Positions 8,343 to 17,443 of a stretch of DNA of 64,000 nucleotides are shown here, piece after piece. The position numbers were made by a program, and so were the translations under genes. Numbering within the stretch: the stretch's first letter is position 1; each line of letters starts with the position of its first letter. Under the pieces are notes generated by a model. It worked only from the letters and a program-made list of their open reading frames with translations, was not told where the DNA came from and searched no databases. The DNA lies in contig JAQGHU010000110.1 of the NCBI GenBank assembly GCA_028291515.1, forward strand, positions 1 to 64,000. The letters run 5' to 3'. Source of the DNA: Schlesneria sp. GTDB taxonomy: Bacteria; Planctomycetota; Planctomycetia; Planctomycetales; Planctomycetaceae.

Positions 8343-9413
8343 CTAAGGCGTTGCGCGTGGAAGCCAGGCGGGATGCAGATCAACGTCATCCGCCAATCCG
8401 GCGAGCTTGCCTGCCACATCGGACGGCAGGTTAATCCCCTCGATTAGCGCCTTACGGCGCAATTTCCATTCTTTCTCGTGCGGAACCAGAACTTGCTCGA
8501 CTCCGTCCGCGGTGGGCGCGGCGTGGATTTCACGGATCAAGTCATTGATGCGAGCTTCAAAGACCTCTCGTGGCCCCATCGTCGCAATATCGATCGCGAT
8601 GAATGCCGCACCGTGACCAGTCGGCTTGGTGGCATCGCCCCAAATCCAGCTTCCGACCTGCCATGTCACCTGCGCACCGGTGAGCAATCCGCTGAGCGTT
8701 TCGATCAGCAGGGCGATCCCATAACCCTTGTGATTGGCAAACGGTTGCAGCGCGGCTTTGGCTGGGTACAGGCTGCTGTCAGTGGAGGGTCGTCCCTCTT
8801 CATCAAGAATCCAGTTGTCCGGGATCGGTTCGCCACGCTGGAATGCGGCGTACACCTTGCCCCCAGCAACCGTGCTGCTGGCCATATCGAGCAAGATCGG
8901 ATCACCGTTCCCGGTCGGCACGGCATAGGCAATCGGATTGCTCCCCGTGACAGATCGACGCGATCCTGGCGCGGCTACACTGGGGATGTCGTTGGCCATC
9001 GAAATGCCAATCAACCCTTCTTTTGCGGCCAGCCAGGCATAGTACCCGGCGGCTCCGAAATGACAGGAGTTGCGAACGCCGACGTAGGCAATCCCGGTTT
9101 TCTTCGCACGCTCGATCGCCTGCTGCATCGCAAACACAGAGGTCACGTGTGCGAGACACGATCCGCCGTCAACGATGGCCCACGCGGGACCTCCCGCCAC
9201 AACCGTGGGATCGGTGTCCGAACGGAGTCCGCCAGACTTCACTCGTTTGACGTAGTCTCGTAGCAGTTTTGTGCCGTGGGTGAATGTTCCCCACGTGTCC
9301 GTCATCACCAGCACTTCGGCGACGGTCCGGGCGTGCGATTCTTTGGCACCGGCACGAAGCAGAGCTTCCACGCAGAACGACTGCAAATCATCGACGGAGA
9401 CTCGCGTAGACAT
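8343..9413 (-). CDS. Malate/L-lactate dehydrogenase family (LDH2/MDH2) oxidoreductase
   Basis: This 356-residue protein belongs to the NAD(P)-dependent LDH2/MDH2/ureidoglycolate/sulfolactate dehydrogenase family, which is unrelated to classical lactate dehydrogenase. Diagnostic features are the THGTKLL segment with the catalytic His near residue 47, NSCHFGAAGYY near 115, the GSNPIAYAVP stretch, and KGYGIALLIETLSG near the C-terminus. Its size matches the family (about 330-360). It oxidises an (S)- or (R)-2-hydroxy acid to the 2-oxo acid, the substrate type expected by the E1/E2 enzymes downstream. It lies 66 bases from the cyclase gene and 46 bases from the CtBP-like gene, same strand. The exact substrate cannot be read from the sequence. 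Confidence 0.92.
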   Translation of the reverse strand: MSTRVSVDDLQSFCVEALLRAGAKESHARTVAEVLVMTDTWGTFTHGTKLLRDYVKRVKSGGLRSDTDPTVVAGGPAWAIVDGGSCLAHVTSVFAMQQAIERAKKTGIAYVGVRNSCHFGAAGYYAWLAAKEGLIGISMANDIPSVAAPGSRRSVTGSNPIAYAVPTGNGDPILLDMASSTVAGGKVYAAFQRGEPIPDNWILDEEGRPSTDSSLYPAKAALQPFANHKGYGIALLIETLSGLLTGAQVTWQVGSWIWGDATKPTGHGAAFIAIDIATMGPREVFEARINDLIREIHAAPTADGVEQVLVPHEKEWKLRRKALIEGINLPSDVAGKLAGLADDVDLHPAWLPRATP

Positions 9414-9459
9414 AGGAGCAGCTTTCGCGAATTTGGCTAAACGAATCGAAGCGACCGAA

Positions 9460-10419
9460 CTACGAGACGCCGTTCACGACGTTGGGCAGCTTCTCGCCTC
9501 GCAGCGCCTTCGCGGCCAGGCCGGCCGCTGTTTCTCGCAGCGTGCGGACCGCTTTGACGCTCGCCGAAGCAATATGAGAGGCCACGATCACATTGGGTAA
9601 TTGGCGCAACGGGTGACCGACTGGAATCGGCTCGGGGTCACACACATCGATAGCAGCAGCTCCCAATTGTCCGGACTGCAGTGCCTCAACCAGGGCATCT
9701 GTCTCGACGAGATCTCCGCGAGCGAGATTGATCAGGATCGATCCTCGCTTCATCTGGGCGATCGACGACTTATTGACCAGACGTCGCGTTTGAGCCGTGG
9801 ACGGACAGTGCAGCGTTAAGATGTCCGATTCGGCAATAATGGTCGCCAAGTCAACAGGTTCGCAGCCGGCAGCTCGGATGGCGTCAGCGGGCACGACTGG
9901 ATCGAAGACCAGCCGTCGACATTTGAACGGGGCCAGCCGAGCAACCACTTCACGGCCAATGCGACCAAAGCCAACGATGCCGACGGTTTGATCCCGCAGC
10001 GTCTTCATCTGGTCCAAGCCGAACGGAATTCCCCAGTTGCCAGCTCGCACATGGTTTGTGTTCGCCACGACTTGTCGCGTGGCACCCAGGATGAACGCCA
10101 GGGTGTGATCGGCGACTTCATCGATGCAGTAGTCAGGCACATTGCAGACGGGAATCCCGCGTTGTCGGGCAGCTTCCAGATCGACGTTGTCGACGCCGAT
10201 TCCATAGCGGACGATCACTTTTGCCTTTTGCATGGCCGCGATCACGTCGGCCTTAATCGGGGCAAACTGAGTAATCACCGCATCGGCATCTCGAACGAAC
10301 GGAATCAAAGTCTCGGGCGTTTTGCACTGCCCGCTTACCACCTGAAATCCCGCCGCTTCTAAGATGCCTTGTTCGACTTCCAAATTGGGAAACGAGAAAT
10401 CTGTGATCGCGACCTGCAT
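9460..10419 (-). CDS. D-2-hydroxyacid dehydrogenase, C-terminal-binding-protein type
   Basis: A 319-residue NAD-dependent 2-hydroxyacid dehydrogenase of the phosphoglycerate dehydrogenase/CtBP group. The Rossmann motif VGFGRIGREV is near residue 150. The catalytic triad follows family spacing: Arg in LINLARGDLVETDAL, Glu in CDPEPIP and His in VIVASHIASAS. It lacks the ACT domain of SerA, and serine synthesis is therefore not the obvious role. It is the first gene of the acid-metabolism cluster; its promoter should lie in 10420-10597. With the LDH2-type enzyme it could interconvert two enantiomers of a hydroxy acid through the 2-oxo acid (inference). Confidence 0.92.
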   Translation of the reverse strand: MQVAITDFSFPNLEVEQGILEAAGFQVVSGQCKTPETLIPFVRDADAVITQFAPIKADVIAAMQKAKVIVRYGIGVDNVDLEAARQRGIPVCNVPDYCIDEVADHTLAFILGATRQVVANTNHVRAGNWGIPFGLDQMKTLRDQTVGIVGFGRIGREVVARLAPFKCRRLVFDPVVPADAIRAAGCEPVDLATIIAESDILTLHCPSTAQTRRLVNKSSIAQMKRGSILINLARGDLVETDALVEALQSGQLGAAAIDVCDPEPIPVGHPLRQLPNVIVASHIASASVKAVRTLRETAAGLAAKALRGEKLPNVVNGVS

Positions 10420-10597
10420 GGATGAGCACTCTTCAGGATGGATATCAGAGCTGCAGACTTATGTGAGTCGGCACAATAATCACATCTGATCGCAGAAGCA
10501 AACGCACACCTGAAGATGTGTTGATCTGTCGTGCATGCGATGAATAGGAATAGTAGAAGGCGCGTCAGACAACGATCAAAGAGTCGGTTTTCATCAT

Positions 10598-11025
10598 TCA
10601 TTGACTACTGGCCTGCGAACTGAAAGATGATAGTTTGCGTGGTTGCCAAAGAATCAGATACCCGGAAAGAAGGGTCAAGGGAATGGCAATCGACCAGTAG
10701 GGAATGATGAGTTGGGATTGCAATCTGCTCGGGTTGGGAGCCGTTCCATCGGTAAAGTCAAAAAAAGACTCCTGGAACGAATCGCGATTGGTCCCCGATT
10801 ATCGAATTTACGCCAATTGAGACGCGTCGGTCCTTTGGACGATGCCCACCCACAACTGAAGCGACCGTCGTGTGAAACGAAATCTGCGTTGCACAGACTG
10901 CTCACAGGTAGTTGGCAAAAATCAGTCACTGAAAGGCTTCTGATCCAACCACCCATAAATCCGAGGGCCACCACCAGGGTGACGCACCCCACCCTCCGTC
11001 TCCAGCCATGGAAGAAAGTATTCAT
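10598..11025 (-). pseudogene. Frameshifted member of the GWRRKVGC/IPYWS two-TM protein family
   Basis: From the ATG at 11025 the frame begins MNTFFHGWRRRVGCVTLV, matching two paralogues at 20351-21229, but it runs to a stop at 10675 with an unrelated tail. The expected C-terminus (IIPYWSIAIPLTLLSGYLIL) is in another frame and ends at the stop 10598-10600. A single frameshift therefore splits the gene. A run of seven A on the plus strand at 10760-10766, between the two matching halves, is the likeliest slip or sequencing-error site. If repaired it would give a protein of about 140 residues with an N-terminal and a C-terminal membrane helix. Function of the family is unknown. Confidence 0.75.
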
Positions 11026-11145
11026 TCCGGCATGATATCAAATGAAACGCCTACGACGATCAAGGTCGACGGCGTTTTTCAATCACGATGGAGCTGCGCA
11101 ACTAGCCACTTTGGATCACTCACATTGTCGCGAGCAGCAGCGCCT

Positions 11146-12117
11146 TTATTGTTGCCGAACCACAGGGGAAGGCTCTTTCGCGGTGGACAATTCGCCGACG
11201 CGAACTACGCAGAGTTGCGGATGTGCCGACAAGTCGACCAACTGCGGGACGGGCGGGTCCACATCCAGATCCAGCGCGGCAATCACGGGTCGATCGACCA
11301 TCTCGGGATTGCTGCGAACGACGCGTCCTACACGGCCGTCATTCAGCCAGACACACGAACCGATTGGGTAGAGCGAGACGACTCGCAGCAGCGCTCGCAC
11401 AGCGGCTGCTTCAAAGCGACCGCGATGTGCGGCGAACAGAATATCTTCCATCGCGCGATACGGTTCATGCGCTTCCCGATGCGGCCGGGGAGCGATCATG
11501 CCGAGGAACGTATCGGATGCCGCGGCATAACGAGCCAGTCGATGGATCGCCGACCCCTTCACACCGTGAGGATACCCGCTGCCGTCCAGACGTTCATGGA
11601 TCTGGGCGGCGACGTAGCGTGCCGCGGGAGGAGCCTCCTTGAGCCGGGCCAGTGCTTCGGCCGCAGCCAAAGGGTGACGCATCAGTTCGCGGCGGTCGCG
11701 CTCGGTGATCGGCCCAACTCCCAAGAGTCGACTCGGCACGAGCAGCATCCCCGCGTCATGGACCAGACTGCCCAAGCCGATGGCTTCCAATTCTTCGTCG
11801 GAGAACCCGGCGTCAATCCCCATGGCCATTGATAGCATCGACGACTGCACACTGTGACGGACCGGGTAGCCGTCGTAGAGCGGTTGCAGGGCGAGCGTCA
11901 ACGCCGTGTCGAAGTCTTCGCTCAGATGTCGCCGTTGCTGCGCCACCACTTGCATAGCCACTGTTAAATCGAGTTCGTTTTCGCTGACGAACCTCGTGAA
12001 CAGATCGGCGGTACTGCCGATCGCCCCAATGAATTCCCGACGCAATCTGGCGACGACAGACGCGCTATCTGCCGCAGGCGTTTCAACTACGGTTGTTACT
12101 GACATTTCTGATCGCAT
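11146..12117 (-). CDS. HD-GYP domain protein with altered motifs
   Basis: This is a roughly 323-residue cytoplasmic protein. An N-terminal helical segment is followed by an HD-GYP domain (about 95-240), the fold of cyclic-di-GMP phosphodiesterases. The HD motif reads GSLVHDAGML, with Met where most members have Lys (HDxGK). The GYP motif reads IHERLDGSGYPHG, keeping HE, D and GYP but with Ile in place of the first His of HHE. No receiver or sensor domain is attached. The start is uncertain: ATG at 12117 or 12105, neither with a strong ribosome-binding site. It may be an active phosphodiesterase with variant metal ligands or a binding protein. Confidence 0.85.
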   Translation of the reverse strand: MRSEMSVTTVVETPAADSASVVARLRREFIGAIGSTADLFTRFVSENELDLTVAMQVVAQQRRHLSEDFDTALTLALQPLYDGYPVRHSVQSSMLSMAMGIDAGFSDEELEAIGLGSLVHDAGMLLVPSRLLGVGPITERDRRELMRHPLAAAEALARLKEAPPAARYVAAQIHERLDGSGYPHGVKGSAIHRLARYAAASDTFLGMIAPRPHREAHEPYRAMEDILFAAHRGRFEAAAVRALLRVVSLYPIGSCVWLNDGRVGRVVRSNPEMVDRPVIAALDLDVDPPVPQLVDLSAHPQLCVVRVGELSTAKEPSPVVRQQ

Positions 12118-12315
12118 CGCGAGGTTCAAAACGGATCGCCGTGAACTCGACGGCAGACCGCGAAACTCTAGGTCAACGGACGCGACTTGGCTGAAATTCG
12201 ACTGCCCAGCGACGTGGGCATCCGCAAGCTGCGATTCGCCTTACCGACTTTCCTGATCGTACTGCAATGTTGCCGTGATGAGGTCATCGGTTTGAAGTTG
12301 TTTTGCAACGACGAT

Positions 12316-12348
12316 GATTTTCGGCAACAGTATCGGTTGCCGAAAATC
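12316..12348 (-). terminator. Candidate terminator hairpin downstream of hisA
   Basis: Perfect 13-bp arms at 12316-12328 and 12336-12348 enclose a 7-base loop, 15 bases beyond the hisA stop in the direction of transcription. The arms contain A/T runs at the stem ends, but no clean U-tract follows on the minus strand, so this could instead be a hairpin that stabilises the 3' end. Confidence 0.5.
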
Positions 12349-12362
12349 TGGCCAAACCGACG

Positions 12363-13103
12363 TCAAGCGGACGCAATCCGGACAGCATCCGTGACCGCAA
12401 TCGTTCCTTCGTAGATGGCGCGGCCGACGATCGCACCGATCAGTCGTGGCTCTTGTTTTGCCACAGCTGCCAGACGCTCGATGTCCTTCAGCGTTGTAAC
12501 GCCACCGGACGCAATCACAGGCAATCCCAGGCCGGCCAGAGTCAGCATCTCCTGGATTGTTCCTTCGTCGACGCCCTGCATCATCCCGTCATTCGCGATG
12601 TTCGTGTAGATCACCGCCGCGACATCGAAGCCAATAAATTGCCTGGCCAGTTCAATCGCCGAGGTCTGCGAGACATCCAGCCAGCCGGCGGTTGCGACAA
12701 ATCCGTTCCGGGCATCCAGTCCCAACGCCATCCGGCCTGGAAACAGTTTGGTCATCTGTTGAAACCATTCGGGCTGTTTCAGGGCCTGCGTACCGATGAT
12801 GGCTCGTTCGACACCGATCTCTTCCAGCACCAGACGCAAGCTCTCTTCGTCGCGCAGACCACCGCCCAACTCGCAGGGAATCTTGATCGCCTTGACGATG
12901 GAGCGGATCGATTCCACGTTGACTGGGCGCCCCGCTTTGGCTCCGTCGAGGTCGACCAGGTGCAATCGCGTGGCTCCTTCCGATTCCCAGCGGCGCGCCA
13001 TTTCGGCGGGCTCGTCGGAGAAAATCGTCTCTTGAGCGTAGTCCCCTTGTCGCAGCCGAACACAACGGCCACCACGCAAATCGATCGCAGGCAGAATTTC
13101 CAT
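12363..13103 (-). CDS. hisA: HisA, ProFAR isomerase (histidine biosynthesis)
   Basis: A 246-residue (beta/alpha)8-barrel enzyme that converts ProFAR to PRFAR, the fourth step of histidine synthesis. The N-terminus [12 protein letters not shown] carries the catalytic Asp8, and the second acid is in ALGLDARNG near residue 128. The phosphate-binding loops CELGGGLRD and VIASGGVTT are intact. Length matches the family (about 240-250). I chose the ATG at 13103 because it begins at the conserved MEILPAIDL; an in-frame start lies 18 bases upstream. It follows hisH on the same strand, separated by about 180 bases that hold a 33-bp inverted repeat. HisF, the partner of HisH, is not in the window. Confidence 0.97.
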   Translation of the reverse strand: MEILPAIDLRGGRCVRLRQGDYAQETIFSDEPAEMARRWESEGATRLHLVDLDGAKAGRPVNVESIRSIVKAIKIPCELGGGLRDEESLRLVLEEIGVERAIIGTQALKQPEWFQQMTKLFPGRMALGLDARNGFVATAGWLDVSQTSAIELARQFIGFDVAAVIYTNIANDGMMQGVDEGTIQEMLTLAGLGLPVIASGGVTTLKDIERLAAVAKQEPRLIGAIVGRAIYEGTIAVTDAVRIASA

Positions 13104-13136
13104 GGAAGATCCAGAAACCAATCGTCAAAAAAGTGC

Positions 13137-13261
13137 GTTTAACCGCGTGGGCACCGCCCCGCGCGTGATTGGAGAGTCAGGCGAAGTCCATTGATCGGCT
13201 GCTGAGGAACAAATCCTGTTTGCCCCTCATCACGCGCGGGGCGGTGCCCACGCGGTTAAAC
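13137..13261. repeat. 33-bp perfect inverted repeat between hisH and hisA
   Basis: Arms at 13137-13169 and 13229-13261 are exact reverse complements over 33 bases, with 59 bases between them. They are rich in GCGCGGGGCGGTGCCCACGC-type sequence and unrelated to the element at 6365-6520. The element occupies most of the gap between hisH (stop at 13282) and hisA (start at 13103), in a place where the two genes would normally be co-transcribed. Confidence 0.85.
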
Positions 13262-13281
13262 GATCATGCACCCAATATTCT

Positions 13282-13887
13282 CTAAATCTTCGCGAAGTTC
13301 GTCAGCAATTGCAGACCCACTTTTTGGCTTTTTTCGGGGTGAAACTGCGTCGCAAACATATTGCCGCGAGCCACCATCGAGGTGAACGTCACGCCATAGG
13401 TGGTTCGGGTCGCGATCACTTCAGGCTGACTCGGCACGACATAGTAGCTGTGGACAAAGTAAACCGAGGCATCGGTTGGGATCGAATCGAGCAACGGAAT
13501 ACGACCCGTGGGCTCCAGCGTGTTCCATCCCATGTGAGGGACCTTCAAATCGGCAGAAGGACGGAAGCGAACGACTTCGCCGGGAAGAATTCCCAACCCT
13601 GGCCATTCGCCCCCTTCGTAACTTTTTTCGAATAGCATCTGCAGACCCAGGCAGATGCCCAGAAAAGGCTTATCGCTCTGGATGTGTTCGCGAATCGGAT
13701 CGACCAGTTCCAATCGCTGCAATTCATGAATCGCGTCGCGAAATGCTCCTACGCCGGGAAGGATTAGCCGGCTGGCTGCGCGGATCTGTTCGGGGCGGTT
13801 CACGATCTGAGCCGACTGCCCGATCTTTTCGATGGCCTTCTGCACTGAACGCAGATTGCCCATGCCATAATCAACGATCGCAATCAT
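13282..13887 (-). CDS. hisH: HisH, glutamine amidotransferase subunit of IGP synthase
   Basis: A 201-residue class I glutamine amidotransferase. It hydrolyses glutamine and channels ammonia to HisF, which makes imidazole glycerol phosphate and AICAR. The N-terminus [12 protein letters not shown] is diagnostic of HisH. The nucleophile is the Cys of [11 protein letters not shown] near residue 80, and the His/Glu of the triad are in TQFHPEKSQ near residue 180. Length is typical (about 200). It is transcribed toward hisA, with an intervening palindromic element. Confidence 0.97.
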   Translation of the reverse strand: MIAIVDYGMGNLRSVQKAIEKIGQSAQIVNRPEQIRAASRLILPGVGAFRDAIHELQRLELVDPIREHIQSDKPFLGICLGLQMLFEKSYEGGEWPGLGILPGEVVRFRPSADLKVPHMGWNTLEPTGRIPLLDSIPTDASVYFVHSYYVVPSQPEVIATRTTYGVTFTSMVARGNMFATQFHPEKSQKVGLQLLTNFAKI

Positions 13888-13918
13888 CGTACATCACAAA
13901 CAGAGAGAAGTAACAACA

Positions 13919-15220
13919 CTAACGCCCGCCGCAACGCCATTGATCGGAAAAACTGGATCCGCGACCGGCAGCAGCCCCCGGCCAGGTTTTGGGGCGTTGT
14001 TCGCTGCAGCCACAGTCGTTTTCTTTATTCGCATAAAACGCCAATTGGTCGCCTGATCGCCATTCGTCATCAAACAGATTTTCTTCGGGCTCGCGATAGC
14101 CCAACAGCCGCTTGATCCCGCGAATCAACACCAGCGACGCCGCCAGCAGCAGCACCATCATTAAGGCTTGCAGGATGATCAGCGGTCCCAGCGAGAACCA
14201 GCTTTCAAAGTGTGAAAAGTAGGGTCGCCAGAACAAAAGCACAAGCAGCGCCGCCAGGCTGAGGTAAGGTCCATACGGGATTTCGCGACTGCGGAACACA
14301 CGCAACGTCGCGACCGTGGCCAGTAGTCCACAAAAGGGGGCGACGAAAAAGACCAGCAGCGTCGGTTGCCAGCCGAGGAAGCTGCCGATCATCGCCATCA
14401 GCACGACATCGCCGAACCCCATCACTTCGCGTTTCCAAGCCCACTGACCAACCACCCGTAGCAACCAGATGATTCCACCGCCAACAAACATCCCCGCCAG
14501 ACTGGAAATCAATCCATGCAAGTTGGGGTGAGCTGCTATCCACGCCGGTCGATCCGGCCCAACGAGCATCCAGTGCATCCACGTCGGCAAGACGTACGTC
14601 AGCGTGTGCAGAGTCGACGACGATTGAAACCAGACGGGCCAGGGATGCAGATTGCCGATGATGAACGATCCCAGGACTCCCACGATTATGGCAGGGACTG
14701 TCGATCCATCAGGAATGATCTGCAGGTCGAAATCGATGAACGTCGCAACGAGCAGTGCTTCTGCGAAAATCAAATAGTAGAAGTATTGAGCGTTCAAGAG
14801 GAAGACGAGTTGATCGTGACTCCAACCGGGATTGGCCAGCGGACTGAGCACGGACCAGAGGCAGCTTTGCTCCACTTTCGCTGAAAAGCCAGCGGGAACG
14901 ATCGCCATGTACAGCCCGACCCACAACAGGCCATTACCGAGTTCGATTAGTGCATATCGAGCAGGGATTGAGTGTCGGCAAGATCGACATCGTCCGCGCA
15001 AGATCGACCAGCCAAGGATCGGGATGTTGTCTCGACCCAGAATACGATGCTTGCAGTAGGGACAAGACGACGGTGGATACGTCAGCCCCTTCAACTGCGC
15101 CCACAGCGACTCATGCTGAGGCAACCGATAGATGCAGACATTCAGAAAGCTGCCGACGACGGCACCGAACGTGAAGAGCCAAACCAGCACCACCCATTGA
15201 GGGATATCACCCGGTATCAT
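13919..15220 (-). CDS. Prepilin peptidase (A24 family, PilD/GspO-like)
   Basis: This is a 433-residue polytopic membrane aspartyl protease that cleaves, and in many species N-methylates, type IV prepilins and type II secretion pseudopilins. The N-terminal region has GSFLNVCIYRLP and a zinc-binding loop with two CxxC pairs (CPYC and CRSC). The two active-site aspartates are in DFDLQIIPD and GFGDVVLMAMIG. It is longer than the usual 250-290 residues, with extra sequence between these motifs and a long C-terminal tail. The ATG at 15220 overlaps the aroK stop by one base, so the genes are translationally coupled. An ExeA-like ATPase at 60031 may relate to the same secretion or pilus machinery. 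Confidence 0.93.
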   Translation of the reverse strand: MIPGDIPQWVVLVWLFTFGAVVGSFLNVCIYRLPQHESLWAQLKGLTYPPSSCPYCKHRILGRDNIPILGWSILRGRCRSCRHSIPARYALIELGNGLLWVGLYMAIVPAGFSAKVEQSCLWSVLSPLANPGWSHDQLVFLLNAQYFYYLIFAEALLVATFIDFDLQIIPDGSTVPAIIVGVLGSFIIGNLHPWPVWFQSSSTLHTLTYVLPTWMHWMLVGPDRPAWIAAHPNLHGLISSLAGMFVGGGIIWLLRVVGQWAWKREVMGFGDVVLMAMIGSFLGWQPTLLVFFVAPFCGLLATVATLRVFRSREIPYGPYLSLAALLVLLFWRPYFSHFESWFSLGPLIILQALMMVLLLAASLVLIRGIKRLLGYREPEENLFDDEWRSGDQLAFYANKENDCGCSEQRPKTWPGAAAGRGSSFSDQWRCGGR

Positions 15221-15759
15221 CAACGGGCCTCCCGCAGCAGGCCAGCCGGAAGTTGGTCCACGATCTTGTCGACGATCTCTGCCAACCGCAGCCCTTCGGT
15301 ATTGACCGTGACATGCGCGCATTCGGCATACAGGGGCTGACGTTTCGCCATGATCTCGCGAATCTCCTGGATTCCGCCCGTGGTCAAATTGGGCCGTCGC
15401 GAGGATGTGGTGGCGTCTTGCAGAATCCGAGACGCGATGGTGTCGACCGAAGCGACGAGCCAGAAGACTGATCCCGCGGCCCGGAGGTCACTCCGCGTGT
15501 CCGCATTAAGGATCGCGCCCCCTCCCGTCGAGAGGACCAGATGTTCGCGTAGGAGCAATTCCGCAATGACATCCCGCTCCATTTGACGAAACAGAGGCTC
15601 GCCATCGGTCGCAAAGATCTCTTTGATCGTGCGTCCGGCTCGACGTTCGATCTCGTTGTCGGCATCAACCCAGTCCCATTGCAGGCGTCGCGCGAGCCGT
15701 TTTCCGACGGTGCTCTTCCCCGTTCCTCGATAGCCAATCAGGGAGAGCACACGGGTCAT
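15220..15759 (-). CDS. aroK: Shikimate kinase
   Basis: A 179-residue P-loop kinase that phosphorylates shikimate with ATP, the fifth step of the shikimate pathway. The Walker A motif GYRGTGKST is at about residues 8-16, followed by the shikimate-binding Asp in WVDADNEIERRAG and a TGGGAIL segment near 80. I chose the ATG at 15759 because it begins at the conserved MTRVLSLIGYRG; a longer frame starts at 15813. The neighbour aroDE supplies the substrate. The stop overlaps the prepilin peptidase start by one base. Confidence 0.95.
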   Translation of the reverse strand: MTRVLSLIGYRGTGKSTVGKRLARRLQWDWVDADNEIERRAGRTIKEIFATDGEPLFRQMERDVIAELLLREHLVLSTGGGAILNADTRSDLRAAGSVFWLVASVDTIASRILQDATTSSRRPNLTTGGIQEIREIMAKRQPLYAECAHVTVNTEGLRLAEIVDKIVDQLPAGLLREAR

Positions 15760-15868
15760 TGGAAACTTGCTAGTCCGAAAGCAGGCGAACTTCAAACGCA
15801 GGACAGGAAACACGGTGGATACGGCAGGATGAACTCAAGACGACGACTGTCGACTCTGTGGGCAACGG

Positions 15869-17341
15869 CTACTTCGCAGCCGAAATGCTGGTTCGCAACG
15901 TCTCCTTGAGCATCTCGATAGGAGCGGGCTCGCCCGTAAAACGCGTGAACTGAGCGGCGGCTTGACGAACAAACATTTCCACTCCCGAAACGGTACGACA
16001 CCGATGTTCGCGAGCTTCTTTCAGCAACAGCGTGTTCTCCGGCGCGTAGATCGTGTCGAAGACGATCATGTCGTCGCGCATCCAGTTCGATTGAAACGGC
16101 GTCTGGTTCACGTCGGGATGCATCCCCACAGGAGTGCAGTTGATCAGGATGTCGGCGTATTCGGACCCGCGGTTCTCCCACGTGATCTGGCGACAGCCTA
16201 GCGATTCCGCGAGGACACGAGCTCGTTCGGCCGTTCGGCTGGCAAGCGTGACTGCGGCCCCTTTGCGAGCCACTCCCAATGCGATCGCTCGGGCGGCACC
16301 ACCCGCGCCGAGAACCAGCACCCGCTTCCCTTCCAGAGAATCGCCCGGTGTCATCACCAATTGCAGGCTTTCCAATGCTGCGGCGTAGTCGGTGTTGTCT
16401 GAACACCACCCTTCCGGGGTGCGAAACAGCGTATTGGCCGCACCGATCTGCTTGACGATTTCTTCGCAGTTGGGGTACTTGGCGAGCACGGCCTCTTTAT
16501 GAGGAATGGTGACGCTGTATCCCTGCAAGTCCAGCCACTGAAAATCATCCAGCATCTTGGAGAGCTGATCGCGCGTGACACGGATCGGCACATAAACGCC
16601 GTTGAAGCCAACTTTCTGCATGGCCGAGTTGTGCAGGACAGGGCTGAGGCTATGGGCGATGGGATCGCCGAGGACACCGAACACCTTCGTGTCGCTCTTG
16701 ATGTTCTCGTAGTGATAGATCTCATTCATCTGCTGGAACGTCAACTGGCCGGGCGCGATCTCGCGCTCGGCACTGAAGGCGGCATAGGTGAAGGGAGCAC
16801 CATACTTGCCACACAACACGCGGCTGAGAATGCCGAACTCACCCATGCAGAAGGCGATCGTCGGAATCTTGGCTCCGGAGACCAGTTTCAGCAGCCGCAC
16901 GCAGTCGCTGGGAGAATGCGCGGTCGTCACCAGCTTGATGATGTCCGCATTCAATTCGGACATCTTCTTCCACAGCTCTTCGACATTGTCGGGCGTAGAT
17001 TCGAAGTCGTGATGACTGATGATCCGCTTCGTTTTGCCGTATCGCGGAATCGATTTGGCAATATCCGATTCGATGTCGACGTATTCCGCGCCGGAAATGA
17101 TGGCCGTGCGCAGGATCGTTTGCCGCTCTTCCTCGGTCCCGGTCCATTTACCGCCGTCTTCGCGACGGCGACAGGTCACCACGACAGGGGTCGGGCGGTC
17201 TTTCAGCAGCCGCGGCACATCGGGCGCTTTCGACAACCAGTCGACGCGAAGTTCGACGAGCTTGGCGCCGCGCTGGGCCAGGGCAGCGTGTTCGGCCATC
17301 ACCATTTTGTGGCGGGTGCGAGCGATTGAGACACAGATCAT
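15869..17341 (-). CDS. aroDE: Bifunctional 3-dehydroquinate dehydratase / shikimate dehydrogenase (AroD-AroE fusion)
   Basis: A 490-residue fusion catalysing two consecutive steps of aromatic amino acid synthesis. The N-terminal half (1 to about 210) is a type I dehydroquinase: ELRVD at 30-34, the catalytic histidine in ISHHDF (about 110-111) and the Schiff-base Lys136 in DIIKLV. The C-terminal half (from about 218) is shikimate dehydrogenase: PIAHSLSPVLHN for substrate binding, the catalytic Lys in IPHKEAV, Asp in NTDYAAAL, and the NADP-binding GAGGAARA. Such fusions are known from plants, chlamydiae and planctomycetes. aroK follows on the same strand about 110 bases away. Confidence 0.96.
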   Translation of the reverse strand: MICVSIARTRHKMVMAEHAALAQRGAKLVELRVDWLSKAPDVPRLLKDRPTPVVVTCRRREDGGKWTGTEEERQTILRTAIISGAEYVDIESDIAKSIPRYGKTKRIISHHDFESTPDNVEELWKKMSELNADIIKLVTTAHSPSDCVRLLKLVSGAKIPTIAFCMGEFGILSRVLCGKYGAPFTYAAFSAEREIAPGQLTFQQMNEIYHYENIKSDTKVFGVLGDPIAHSLSPVLHNSAMQKVGFNGVYVPIRVTRDQLSKMLDDFQWLDLQGYSVTIPHKEAVLAKYPNCEEIVKQIGAANTLFRTPEGWCSDNTDYAAALESLQLVMTPGDSLEGKRVLVLGAGGAARAIALGVARKGAAVTLASRTAERARVLAESLGCRQITWENRGSEYADILINCTPVGMHPDVNQTPFQSNWMRDDMIVFDTIYAPENTLLLKEAREHRCRTVSGVEMFVRQAAAQFTRFTGEPAPIEMLKETLRTSISAAK

Positions 17342-17443
17342 CGTGGCGGTGAGTATCGAAAGAGGAAGGAATATAAGAAGTTAAGGCAAGAACTCTACGG
17401 CTTTGGAATTCCAGAATCGACCCGCTTCGTGAACCAGCCGACT

